Program-made: the position numbers and the translations under genes | In this document: positions 22,765 to 34,380 of the stretch, in pieces | Numbering within the stretch: position 1 is the first letter of the stretch | Layout of the letters: each line of letters starts with the position of its first letter | The notes under the pieces: model-generated | The model's database searches: none | What the model was told of the DNA's origin: nothing | Seen by the model: only the letters and a program-made list of their open reading frames with translations | From: Amia ocellicauda | Taxonomy: Eukaryota > Chordata > Actinopteri > Amiiformes > Amiidae | Length of the DNA stretch: 64,000 nucleotides | Direction: 5' to 3' | Assembly (NCBI RefSeq): GCF_036373705.1 | Contig: NC_089856.1 | Span: forward strand, 6,768,501 to 6,832,500

Positions 22765-23065
22765 ATTTGGAAATTGGGCTTCAAGGTATTCAAAATGGAA
22801 AACAGGAGACACTTCTTCACACGGAGTTGTCACAATCTGGAACAAACTCCCCAGCGATGTGGTAGAAGCTGAAAGTTTGGGAACATTTAAAAATAGACTG
22901 GATAGGATCCTTGGATCACTCAGTTATTAATGGACACCAAATGACAAGATGTGTATTGAATGGCCTCCTCATTTGTAAACTTTCTTATGTATGTTCTTAT
23001 GTAAGACAGTTTACAAACGAGGAGGCCATTCGACCCATCGTGCTCATTTGGTCTATATAATACAA
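22765..23065. mobile_element. CR1 LINE 3' ends in inverted head-to-head arrangement
   Basis: Plus-strand 22775-22990 encodes the CR1 ORF2 C terminus (RRHFFTRSCHNLEQ, then DRILGSL-like sequence out of frame) and runs into the CR1 3' end. It is followed at about 23003-23060 by the same 3' end on the opposite strand ('tttacaaacgaggaggccat', 'acccatcgtgctcatttggt'). The second part matches 5350-5403. The two halves can form a hairpin. Confidence 0.7.
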
Positions 23066-23319
23066 TTGCATGGAAACTCTAAACCGCTTTAGGGAAACTC
23101 TTGGTTTAGTTGGATTTACTTTTATTGTAAATAAGTATTGTATTGTTTTTATTGTAAAACGATTTGGGATGTCTGGGCATGATAAGCATTATATGAAATT
23201 ATTATTATTATATATCTTTTGCCACTTCTTGTAGATAACAATTTGTTCAAGATTTGTGATACACCCGAGATTCAAGTTTGTGTCTTCAGTTCAATACTAA
23301 TATCATCTCTCTATCTTCC

Positions 23320-23535
23320 TGTAATCAGAGGCAGTGCTGGAGTCTCTGGGGCCCCGTGCTCAACCATTGATCGGGGCCTCCCAATACGGGGGGTGCTAAC
23401 ATAGTTTTCACCGGTGGGGGGGCGGGCTGACGGAGTTTTAACAGATCGCGTGGGGGATAGGGGGGCCTGACGGTGTTTTATCCGGTGTGAACAGGAGCGG
23501 GGGCGGGGTGGGGCCCTTGGGGGGGCCCTTTTAAA
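23320..23535. other. G-rich island of unknown nature
   Basis: GC-rich, with many GGGG runs and 'gacgg(a/t)gttttaacmg' type internal repetition ('ctgacggagttttaac' and 'ctgacggtgttttatc'). No coding signature. Possibly a repeat element. Confidence 0.35.
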
Positions 23536-23539
23536 ATTT

Positions 23540-23654
23540 AAAATTTTAAATATTTGATGACTTGTACTTAACTGTATTTTTGCACTTTGTTTTGCACTTA
23601 TGTTGTAAGTTGCCCTGGATATGGGTGTCTGCCAAGAAAAAAAATAAAAATAAA

Positions 23655-23711
<57 letters not shown>
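23540..23711 (+). mobile_element. LINE/SINE 3' tail with (AAT)n end
   Basis: Contains 'ttgcacttatgttgtaagtt' followed by 'ccctggatatgggtgtctgc', 'caagaaa' and an (AAT)n run. The same tail motif occurs inverted at 35.05-35.34 kb and as a remnant at 62.83 kb. Tail only. Confidence 0.65.
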
Positions 23712-23919
23712 TTATTTTTGATTAAGCAAGTTCATCTCTCTTGAGATGTAAATAGGTTATTTATAATATGTGTAGATCTTTGTTTTATGTTATTCAGCCA
23801 TTGTCATTACTATGCATTACTAAAATAGATTTTCTCTTTTCCACTCTCTCTGCTAAAATAATATACAGAGAGTGCCACCTATGTCTGGGGAAAAGCAGAG
23901 GAACTTTTGCAGCTAATGC

Positions 23920-24120
23920 TAGACCAATGATTCCCAACCCTGGACCTAAGGACTCAATAGCTAGTTTGTGTTCCAAATAAGATCTCAGTTCCTTACCTGA
24001 ACTACTAATTGGTCTAATCAGAGTTTATGAACAATTTTAAACTGTTAGAGACAGTTTAATTAAGTTCATGTTAAATATAAAGAGACAGTTAAATTAAGTT
24101 CATGTTAAATATAAAAGTAT
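23920..24120. repeat. Dispersed repeat plus short tandem duplication
   Basis: 'gattcccaaccctggacct' begins a block resembling the inverted stretch at about 57690-57830 ('ttcttaaccctggtcctgag' on the minus strand, both followed by 'gtgtgttccaa'-like words). Two copies of 'agacagtt(t)aattaagttc' with following bases at about 24047 and 24083 form a 35-bp tandem duplication. Confidence 0.5.
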
Positions 24121-27100
24121 ATAACTGAATTATCCAGCATGTTTTTATGTTTTCAAAGTTAATAAAAAAATTAGCAGGTTCCAAATTGCTTCTGCAGGTA
24201 ATGTATTTTAGTATATATTTGTAATGTGCATATGTGTGGAATGTAAGTTGTGCAATGCAATTTCACAAATGTCCACATGATGGTGATAAAGTTCTACAAT
24301 GTACTTCATAAATGGTTTCTTCATGTTCTTGGCTAAACATACTAAAAGGTGACATTTTGATTGGTCCGCAGCAGGCATGGTTTTTATTGCAGTAACTTGC
24401 CTTGATTGAAATGGATTGATTGATCAAATTGATTGATTTTATTGATAGATCGATTAATAAACGCCTTGTCATTCTTTTCTCTATTGCATAATTATTATTG
24501 TTTTAAGATGGGGTTCCCCTTTCCAGTTTTCAGTTCAAGAGCTCAGCAGGAGTTATTTTAAATTTGTATCTATTTCAACACTGGAGGCAATGCTTAAAGT
24601 AAGACAGTTAAGCAAATAATTCAATATTTTAGCTCAACAAGGACAAGGTTAAACAAGAAGAACTAGAAGCCCAGTCAGCTAATAATACTTTTTTTATTAA
24701 TCCCCTGAGCTCAATTGAGTATACCTGCGTCACAAGGGTCCCTACTCAGTGTGATCTAAAGCTCTTTATTTACATATTTAACACATTAATACGTTGTTAT
24801 TGTTCTGTTTGAATACATTCTTATATACTTTAGTTATCCTTGTGAATATTAACTTATGAACATATTATTTATGATATGAATGCAAGCTAATGATACACAG
24901 ATTAAATGGACTGCAGCACCAAGGAAGACTGTACAGACCACAAAGCTATGTGATGCATATGCACTGAAAATGAAATAATATATATTCTACTTTTAGTCTC
25001 CCCTGAAGTCTATTTTTATAGCTGCTTTTTAACTTTGATTAGCATTAGTGGATTTTCTTTTAATCTTCTCTTTTAGTGTTTTACACCATAAAGGTTGAGG
25101 TTGAGATCACAAAGGGAAAGCATATTTATTAGTATTTATTTGTTTTGTGCTAAAAACCTGTCTTTTTAATCTATGGAAACCACTGATTGGTATTGTTTTT
25201 TGTGATTTTTCACCCCAGGTGTGATATCTTCCTTCCACATTTCCCCAGTCAGCCACCCGAATTCTAAACCCAACTTCTGACATTCCACAGCAACATGTGC
25301 AATCATCCAATTAACATGTGCACTTGTTCCATCAACCCTCCTCTCCCATTGCTCTACACTCCCTCCTCCATCTCCTACCTCCCTTTGCTCCACATATTTA
25401 TACCCCTTTGTTTCACTTGCCATTTGTGATGTCTTAATTACTCCTAGTATGATTTCTGATCTGTATATCCTGGTACCGGTTTTGACTAGTGCGTGTTTGT
25501 TTTGATACTTGAGTCCTGGATTGCCCTCTCTGAATGGTTTGCCTGATTGCCTGACTGTTTGTCTGCCTCATCAACAACTCTCCTGCCTTCTCTCCATTGT
25601 TCCCGTCACTGGCTCTTGACCCCTTGTTTGCCTGACCACTCTTTTCAGCTCTGTGCCTGGGTTCACCTCTCCTGTGCAACGCCTGTCATCACAGAAGGTT
25701 CCCCTGTCCAGCAGAGGGGAAGATCTGAACAGCTGTGACAACAGCGCAGCTTGAAAGTTGCATTATTGCTATATGCCAGAGCTGTAGTCCCAGACTTCTC
25801 CTACCCCTTATATACTAATTTGCATCTTAGTCAGTGGTGGGTGTTCTGTCTTTTTATATTGTGTAGAATTGTATCATGCAAAATTTTCCTTGATTCAACT
25901 TGGAAATAAAATTTAAATTATTATGGCACCTCTGGTCTGCCTCACTATTGTTGCTCTAATGTCACAAGTTCCTAAGTATTGTGAATAGTTTGATACTAAG
26001 TGTGTGTTGGGTCCTGGTGCCTGCTCAGTGGGTTGTGTAGTGGCCTACAATAGGCCCACTGGTGACGCCTGCAATAATCTATCACTTGTATTCAAAGAAT
26101 GCATTAATTTTAATATTAAACTAATGAATACAGTGTACAGCATTTGATTCATACTGCCTTTATTTAGTTTTTTTACAAGAACAATAATTTTCATCTAATA
26201 CTCAATCAAAATTTCAGTATGTTCAATAATTGGGGGGAAATCTTTTGAACCCTGGGCAAGGTTTTGTGTTATTATAAATATATTTCTCATTAAAGTCATT
26301 TAAATTATAACATTAACACATTTTATATAATTTTAAAAAGTGGCTTTCTACCATTAACAAATGTACTTTAATTGTGACCGAACAGAGATGGCACACAGTG
26401 TTATATTACAGTATTTAAAATAAAAAAAGAAGTAGATCATTTCAACCACTTAAAGCATTAGTAAAACAATTTAGCAATCATACTCATTGCTACAAAAACA
26501 ATACATTAATTGCGTCCATAACCGTATTAGCAAGGTAACATAAGGGAAAGTCAAATTGAAAAATAGATGCTAATCATAAAACCACATTCAGTCTATCTTG
26601 CTTGCTAGCAGCTAATCTCAAAATTCTAATTCTAATTCAACGTAGACCTTGCACAAATTATTTTACATTCCCATGGCTGTTTATTTAAATTGGTTCCTCT
26701 GAAGGCACTTGCTCTAAATATCCACTTATAACCTCAAGTCCTTTACATGCCTTTACTGTAATCATAGTAGCAACTGTATTACCTTGAGTGGATTGATTGT
26801 GTGAAATGTAAATAACTATACTGTTTCTAAGAGATGACATTTCTGAATTGTGTGCATACATGATTACTACACTACACACTAATTTCACTTTCATCATAAA
26901 GTTTATACACAAAGTAGTAAATAGTAAAGGTGAACATTCTGCAAACAGCCAATGAAATCCATGTTTTTATTATTTCAACTGACCCCTTTTCTAATACTCA
27001 TATATTTCCAATTTTAACACAAAAAATAGCTTATCATGTATGTTGTTAAAGTGATTATAACTTGTACAACTTTTGCAATAGTTTTGATCAGACAAATAAT

Positions 27101-28330
27101 AGCTAAGCTATCCAATCATGTGTGTCTTTGTAGACCACTGTCCTTGCAATGCAAACATCTCCACTGATTAACTGATTAAATACAGGAGAGTCATTGAAGG
27201 TCTATATGTGTCTCATTTCTCTGATCTGAATAGCTTTCACTGGTCTTCAGTGTCATGGTGTGATTCAGTTTTTGTAAGAGACCAGTGTCTGCCCAATTGG
27301 CAGTTTGTAGTGTGCAGAAAGGGTCTTGCCTTGTGATTACGAAGTCCCCAATGGCAGTGTACAATTGATCAAGTAGTCCCAGGATCAATGGGTTAGAATT
27401 GGTTAGAACTGGTTCCACCACTTGACAAGCCCAGATAATATATTTTGCTGCCTGGGAACCTGCACATTATATACATGAGAGATACCAGTTTCCAGTGTGA
27501 CAAGTAAATGTCAGATGATTACCTACAATCTTCTTCTTGCATATAACAATGGGTCTCAGATTCCCAATCTCTCCAACAATCAGACAACCTAATTGTAAAT
27601 AGATACAATGTCTTCATCTGTAATCTGTATTAAGGTACACGTTTTCATCTCTTTGTGGTTCTCTTCCAGGCTGATGTTGTGTATTGTGAGTCTTGAGTCT
27701 GACGGCTCCAAAATAGATGCAGTTCAATTTGGCCCAAAGTCTGCAAACGAGTTTCCAAACTCTGGAATGTGTAGAAGGGCCTGGGATAAACGGTTCTATC
27801 ATGGATGTTGTGCCTTTTCCTTGCTGAGTTTGCCAGCATTATGTATTATTCTTTATATATTTTGACTTTTCATGTATTGAGACATTAATGTGCATTTTCA
27901 ATTTCTGGATTTGGATCAGTGTATAAATATACAAATATATATATTCAGCAGGTATGTTTTCAATTCTGTAAGCCATTCACATGTTAGTGTGGGCCTTCAC
28001 TTGGGGATTACTGTTAGAGATAGAAAAGAAGTGATGCTTTAGAGCTGAACCTATATATAAATAGCTTCCATTTCTTTAAAGTTACTGTCAGAATGTATAT
28101 GTTTATAAAATGGTCTCTGGTGGTTTAGAATGTAAAAAGGGGCACACCGAACAATAGACAGGAAAGCGGATCATGAAACAAATAATATACTGACTGATTC
28201 CCATTTAAATCTTCATGGAAAGTCATAATTGTTAAAAGTGATTAAAAAAGGGTAGTTCAGGGCTTTGTGGTGAAGTTCAGCTGCAAACTCAAATTTAATC
28301 TTGGATTTAATGTGAGGGGGAAAAAATTGC
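24121..28330. other. Intergenic sequence, possible solo LTR at 25.15-25.93 kb
   Basis: Mostly AT-rich without genes. A TTGATTGA-rich patch lies at 24395-24460. At about 25190-25930 the sequence becomes C/T-rich with repeated 'gcctgattgcctgac' and 'cctg' words, then 'ggaaataaaat' and 'gcacctctggtctgcctcac'. This resembles the U5/R part of fish Ty3/gypsy LTRs, but no paired LTR or coding part is visible. Short ORFs at 26.7-27.9 kb have no signature. Confidence 0.35.
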
Positions 28331-28336
28331 TCATCT

Positions 28337-31255
28337 TCACCATATGGCACTATTCCACACCACCACCTTAGCAGGGCAGATTTTCAGAGGACCAGGGTTA
28401 TTACCATTTAAATTCACCCCAGGACAGAAAAATGGAAACACTCTCTCAGTAAATTTGTCATTGAAAGTGTAGAGTGGCTTCATGTCATTGGAATCAAAGA
28501 ATGACACCTCCCCTCTATCACAGTCCAACTGCACCCCGATTTTCTGGGGTTTCCTCTTCAGGGTGAGTCGTGTCCTTGGTATGGTCATGGCTATGTAATC
28601 TCCTGAGCAGAAAGATATTGTCCAGAATCCTCCATCTGGGCTTCCAGAGATTTTTCCTTTCCTGCTGATGGATTCATTGGCTATGCCCAGAACCCAGTCA
28701 ACTTTATCCCCTACTTCCACCTCCCAAAAGTGTCTCCCTGTGGTAAATCCCTCAGAGCCCAGAATGAAGACAAAGTGATCAAAGCGCTCTGGGTTGTCTG
28801 GTACCGCCTGAATCTCTCCACTATTTTTCACACTGGTAAGATCAGCAGTCAAAGTAAGCCAGGCATATGCCGTGTTGGGGTCCAGAATCACAGGATCTAA
28901 AACAAAAGAGTAATAAACATTGACTTGGATGAGGCCTCCAAGTGACTCAACTAAGAAATGACTCTGCTCTGAGCATAGGTGGAGTCCTATAGTCCAGATG
29001 GATCTGGGCTTTGTCTGCTGATGTGAATCCCCCACTGGGTGGTGCACAATTGGCACTGAATGACCGGGATGGGGTGTTTCAATTAAGGCAGGGTTTCCTT
29101 TTGATTCACAACAGTGAGTGAGTGATTTCTGTGGCTGACTGGGCATTTATGAGGCTAAACTTTTGTCAGTTGGAGTTTGTGCTTCCCATGATTGTATAGC
29201 ATTGCTGATTTTGACATATACCTACAGTATGAAAAGAAGGTAGTGGGTTGACAGAAAATGCATATTGTGGCTCTACCAAATTGAAATTAAGAGAACCTGT
29301 CTATTTATAGATCCACCAACTGCATGCATTTCATATTGCCAAAATATTAACTATATATGGAGAAATTGTACTGTTATTTCTTTGCCATGCCTATGACATC
29401 ATAGATCAATGCTGTTTAGTTATCGGTTTGGGAATAATTGTAATAATAAACCAAATATAATTTGTACTAATTTTTCCTTCTGTGAGAGGTCAAAGAACAC
29501 ACCACAGTGTATGAGAAGTGACCTTCAAACAGAGTGATATTTTGCTGGGGGTGTGGGGAAACTGCATGTTAAAAATGGAAAAACACATACATTTATGTTA
29601 TGTAAACAACTGAAGCAACTGAGAACTATAGTGTTTCAGGACTTCAGCTAATGTATCAAGTATGTTGTAAGTATTTTGATCATTTATTTGGATCCAAGAC
29701 TGGATCCAGTCCCCCCCCCCCATCCCCCATACAAGGGCTAGAGGCAAGTCTTATATGGAAACACTCAGCACAAACTGGACAAATAACATAATTGTGTTTG
29801 CCCCACCAGAGTTAATACACAAATCAAAAAAGTGAAGAAAAACAAAAACATTTATATTAGACTACCAACAGCCGGAATAACTATATACAAGTAAAGAAGA
29901 ATACTAAACAGGGAAACAGAATTACAAACACCTTTCCTCTGCTTTCCCTCCAGTACTCACTATATTGAACAATCCCCAGCATCTTCTCCCACACTCTGTA
30001 CTTCAATGAGCCCAGGTGTTTGGCAACATCTATCAGCGCTCCTGAAACCCCCTCTGGATCCTGTAGTGGGCACTGGGCTCTGCAATCATAGTCAGGAGTC
30101 AGTGCTGTGTGACTTTGGATTTGATACAATAGAAACGAGACAGGCTGGAGTTTACATACCTGCTCTTTGTCTTCTTGAAGTTCTGAAAAAATAAATATAT
30201 CTAAGTTCAGTTTTATAAAACCACAAGATTAATAAATAATAATAGTAATTGGCTACACATGTGTATTTAAGGATAATGTTTTTGGTGGGTGTTGCATTTC
30301 ACTACAAGACTGAAAAGCACTCTGTATTTAAATGTGCTCATAAGATTCTGACAATCTCTAATTAAATATGAAATTGAAAAGGGAATCCTCACCTGCAAAA
30401 ACACTATATCATTAGTTCTAATGTCATTATCCACAGCTATGATTGTGTTTGAAACAGAGAGTATTTCTCGTGTAATGTTCTGTATCTTTCTCTTCATCAT
30501 TTCACTCTTCTTTTCCTCTTCCTCCCTCAGTGCTGCTATCCTGGCTGCCTCTTCATCTCTTAGAAATTGGTGTAGTTTCTCAAAATCCTTCTTTATTTGT
30601 TTTACTGTTTGGTGTGCTTGGATCTGTGGAAATAACACATTCTGGAATATATGGTATGTATGGTATGTAAATAAGTGTCAATTTTTCCCTTTATTATTTT
30701 GCTATTTTTCGGTATACTCAGTATTATTGTTTATTTGTACAATGACACTTTTCAGTAACACATTGCTCCAGAATTTATTTCAAGGGTTAATGTATCTCAA
30801 TGTATATGTACCATAGCTCCTAAATTTTCATTTATTTGACACTTGAGACAAATTTAAACAGGTATTGTATATAACTATCAAATCAGAAGCAACTATGAGA
30901 ACAACAACCAATATGGTGAGTAACAACACACATTCATGGCAATACTGTTTTAAGGTCCTGCAAACTATCAGTTATGATGACTTATTATGTATTAGTTTTC
31001 TCATCTGATTTCATATCCTAGGTTGCTTTTACAAAATGTTATGTTCTTGGTTGACTATCTATTTATTTGCAAATTCGTCAGATATCATGATGTTACTGTT
31101 CATGTAATTTGCTTGGATCAGTGTGGAAAAGATGATTAAGTGTACTACTGATTTCCCTCAATAGTGGCTTCGTGTAGCTCCTGGTAAGAGAGATATTTCT
31201 AAATTATTCAAAATTAGACCCACAATCCAATATTTTGCAAAAGCGACCTGGTAAA

Positions 31256-31323
<68 letters not shown>

Positions 31324-32538
31324 TCACCTAAAGGATTATTAGGAACACCTGTTCAATTTCTCATTAATGCAATTATCTAACCAACCAATCACATGGCAGT
31401 TGCTTCAATGCATTTAGGGGTGTGGTCCTGGTCAAGACAATGTCCTGAACTCCAAACTGAATGTCTGAATGGGAAAGAAAGGTGATTTAAGCAATTTTGA
31501 GCGTGGCATGGTTGTTGGTGCCAGACGGGCCGGTCTGAGTATTTCACAATCTGCTCAGTTACTGGGATTTTCACGCACAACCAGTTCTAGGGTTTACAAA
31601 GAATGGTGTGAAAAGGGAAAAACATCCAGTATGCGGCAGTCCTGTGGGCGAAAATGCCTTGTTGATGCTAGAGGTCAGAGGAGAATGGGCCGACTGATTC
31701 AAGCTGATAGAAGAGTAACTTTGACTGAAATAACCACTCGTTACAACCGAGGTATGCAGCAAAGCATTTGTGAAGCCACAACACGTACAACCTTGAGGCG
31801 GATGGGCTACAACAGCAGAAGACCCCACCGGGTACCACTCATCTCCACTACAAATAGGAAAAAGAGGCTACAATTTGCACAAGCTCACCAAAATTGGACA
31901 GTTGAAGACTGGAAAAATGTTGCCTGGTCTGATGAGTCTCGATTTCTGTTGACACATTCAGATGGTAGAGTCAGAATTTGGCGTAAACAGAATGAGAACA
32001 TGGATCCATCATGCCTTGCTACCACTGTGCAGGCTGGTGGTGGTGGTGTAATGGTGTGGGGGATGTTTTCTTGGCACACTTTAGGCCCCTTAGTGCCAAT
32101 TGGGCATCGTTTAAATGCCACGGCCTACCTGAGCATTGTTTCTGACCATGTCCATCCCTTTATGACCACCATGTACCCATCCTCTGATGGCTACTTCCAG
32201 CAGGATAATGCACCATGTCACAAAGGTCGAATCATTTCAAATTGGTTTCTTGAACATGACAATGAGTTCACTGTACTAAACTGGCCCCCACAGTCACCAG
32301 ATCTCAACCCAATAGAGCATCTTTGGGATGTGGTGGAACGGGAGCTTCGTGCCCTGGATGTGCATCCCACAAATCTCCATCAACTGCAAGATGCTATCCT
32401 ATCAATATGGGCCAACATTTCTAAAGAATGCTTTCAGCACCTTGTTGAATCAATGCCACGTAGAATTAAGGCAGTTCTGAAGGCAAAAGGGGGTCAAACA
32501 CAGTATTAGTATGGTGTTCCTAATAATCCTTTAGGTGA

Positions 32539-32581
<43 letters not shown>

Positions 32582-34380
32582 ACTGCTTAATTGGTGTTGT
32601 AAAATTGAACATGATAGTTACCTTTGTGTACTGCGCCGTGTCATCACATTCCTGTTTGATTTCATAAAGACGTGCCAACTTTGATTTCAAGGGATCCAGT
32701 GCTGTCCTGAGTTCCTCCTGAAATGTTACATAAGAAGTTCCAATTGTTCATAACCTCCTTACAGTTCATTGGAAATGCAGAGAGAGAATTTTAATTCCAG
32801 TGCAGCTCATTTCACCATGCTATGGGAGTTTACTACTATTCAGTATTTTAAGTATATTGTTTTAGGATAAACTGTTGAAATAATGGTAAATTATAACTTA
32901 ATACTACAAAGGAATATCACCTGAACATGTGGCATTTTGCTTGAATGTGCAATAAATGTAGGCCCATTTTTTAAGAGTGCCCATTTAAACATATTATTTA
33001 TAAATTAAGAACCTGTTATGTGTCATAGTTTAGATCAGTGAAATGATTGCGATAACCAAGAGACATTTTGTGCCATAGAGGAGTTATGAGTATTACTTCT
33101 GTCATCTCTGGACAGTTGTAGTTATGTGGATCTTGAAGAATAACTTACTGGCTATGGTGAGGTACAAACAACAGAAGTGGTTTAGGAAAGAAACAGCACC
33201 TATATGGTTCAAATTTTAAATGTGCAACAATACGAACCCATACTAGTACCATTCCAAATACAGTCAGTTGTGATTTTGCTGCAGGGCAGTCCAAGGTTAC
33301 ATTAGTCTAACTTGAAAATATATTTGTAGAACAGTCCTGTTTATACAGGCTTTAGTATTGATCATAAGCTTGACTAATTGTAATCCCTTTTTATTTATGT
33401 GTGGCCTTTTACTTTTTATCAAATTTTTATCAGTACACAATTAGTGTATGTTTACAAAATATTGGATTCTAAGCTCAGATCACAAAACAGGTTTTTCAAG
33501 TGTACAAGGTTCATTGGTTTAAAAGTAAATAGATTTTGATTGGAGATTAAAAAAGAAAAAACACTCCGTTTAATAACTTCTTCAAAGACACACTTTTTCT
33601 GCACTATGGTCTGGAAATCTTTGTAATTGTCAGGTGTAATCCACTATTCAGCTGAAGGAAAGCACACAGCTGGGTACCATGTTTAATTTCTCAAGATTAT
33701 TTGTAATTCATATCACTTTGCCCTCCAAATGTGCTGGTTCATAGCTGTGATGTCACCACACACTATTTTGCAGACTCTCCAAACCTTTGAAGGACAAGAC
33801 ACATTAATCCTATTTGAAATGTGCACATAAAAAAACTATAACAAACACATGCTTATAATACACTTCAGCTGTTGTGGAATTAATTTATATATGTGTGTTT
33901 GTGTGTGAGTGTGTGTGTGTGCGTGTGTGTGTGTGTGTGTATAACTTTTTGGGAAGTAAACTCAAGTTTCCAAACCTTATAATCCAGTGCAGCCTCCTCG
34001 ACTGGACAGACCTTGTGAGTGTTATGTTTTTTAGAAGCGTGGCAAACAAAGCACAGAACTTCTTCATCTTCCAAACAGAACAGCTTCACTTTCTCACAGT
34101 GCAGGGCACACAGTGACTCCGAACCTCCTGGATGTTTTTCGCTTTTATCTTTTACAAAGGACTCTGAGACATGCTTTAAAGCAAGGCTTATAGGAGGGTT
34201 GTTCAGAGACGACCTCCTCCTGCACACTGGACACTCCCGGGCTGGCTTCTTTTTCCAAAACTGTTGCAGACAGGTCTTACAGAAGCTGTGGCTGCATTTG
34301 AGAACAACAGGATCCTTGAAGATTTCAAAGCACACAGGGCAGGAGAGCTCCTCTTCCAGAAGACAAGACTGTGTTGACAT
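28337..34380 (-). CDS. TRIM-family E3 ubiquitin ligase (RING, B-box 2, coiled coil, PRY/SPRY), complete
   Basis: Six coding exons with GT/AG borders: 33976-34380, 32622-32717, 30393-30623, 30160-30182, 29961-30079 and 28337-28896. Lengths 405, 96, 231, 23, 119 and 560 bp keep one frame and predict 477 aa. Exon 1 has a C3HC4 RING ([21 protein letters not shown]) and B-box 2 ([25 protein letters not shown]). Exons 2-3 encode a Glu/Lys-rich coiled coil. The last exon holds PRY ([10 protein letters not shown]) and SPRY ([21 protein letters not shown]). The start is the ATG of MSTQSCLL; the frame upstream has no ATG before it closes. The 96/about 231/23 bp exon pattern is typical of the TRIM35/A33-like fish group. 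Such proteins ubiquitinate targets recognised by SPRY, often in antiviral signalling. The specific orthologue is uncertain. An intact Tc1 lies in intron 2. Confidence 0.9.
31259..31316. repeat. (TA)n microsatellite left of Tc1 copy 3
   Basis: About 28 TA units directly before the transposon. A second TA run (32546-32576) follows its right end, consistent with insertion into one TA tract. Confidence 0.9.
31317..32545 (+). mobile_element. Tc1/mariner element, DD36E type, copy 3, in TRIM intron 2
   Basis: Same element as copies 1 and 2, but both termini carry four extra symmetric bases: it starts CACACACTCACC and ends GGTGAGTGTGTG between TA tracts. Length 1229 bp. It lies antisense to the host TRIM gene, and its right end is only 76 bp from the splice donor of TRIM exon 2 (donor at 32620-32621). 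Confidence 0.95.
31469..32509 (+). CDS. Tc1-like transposase, copy 3, uninterrupted
   Basis: 346 codons with a complete domain set: an N-terminal paired-like DNA-binding region and a catalytic triad D155 (WSDES), D246 (QQDNAPCH) and E283 (NPIEHLWD). The invariant Pro before Ile-Glu is present, unlike copy 2. Differences from the other copies include F for C at residue 10 (SNFERG), S for I at residue 39 ([10 protein letters not shown], within the second helix-turn-helix) and T for R after SRFLL. The 36-residue gap between the last two acids places it with the DD36E group of Tc1/mariner. It is the best candidate in the window for a functional enzyme. Confidence 0.93.
   Translation: MGKKGDLSNFERGMVVGARRAGLSISQSAQLLGFSRTTSSRVYKEWCEKGKTSSMRQSCGRKCLVDARGQRRMGRLIQADRRVTLTEITTRYNRGMQQSICEATTRTTLRRMGYNSRRPHRVPLISTTNRKKRLQFAQAHQNWTVEDWKNVAWSDESRFLLTHSDGRVRIWRKQNENMDPSCLATTVQAGGGGVMVWGMFSWHTLGPLVPIGHRLNATAYLSIVSDHVHPFMTTMYPSSDGYFQQDNAPCHKGRIISNWFLEHDNEFTVLNWPPQSPDLNPIEHLWDVVERELRALDVHPTNLHQLQDAILSIWANISKECFQHLVESMPRRIKAVLKAKGGQTQY
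33891..33940. repeat. (TG)n microsatellite in TRIM intron 1
   Basis: A TG-rich run about 35 bp downstream of the TRIM exon 1 donor. An apparent C-terminal HTHTHT extension of exon 1 is read-through of this intron. Confidence 0.85.

Noticed and set aside
25434..25738. ORFs around 25.4-25.7 kb as a gene
   Set aside because: The sequence is C/T-rich with repeated 'cctg' words and resembles LTR-type repeat DNA; no domain.
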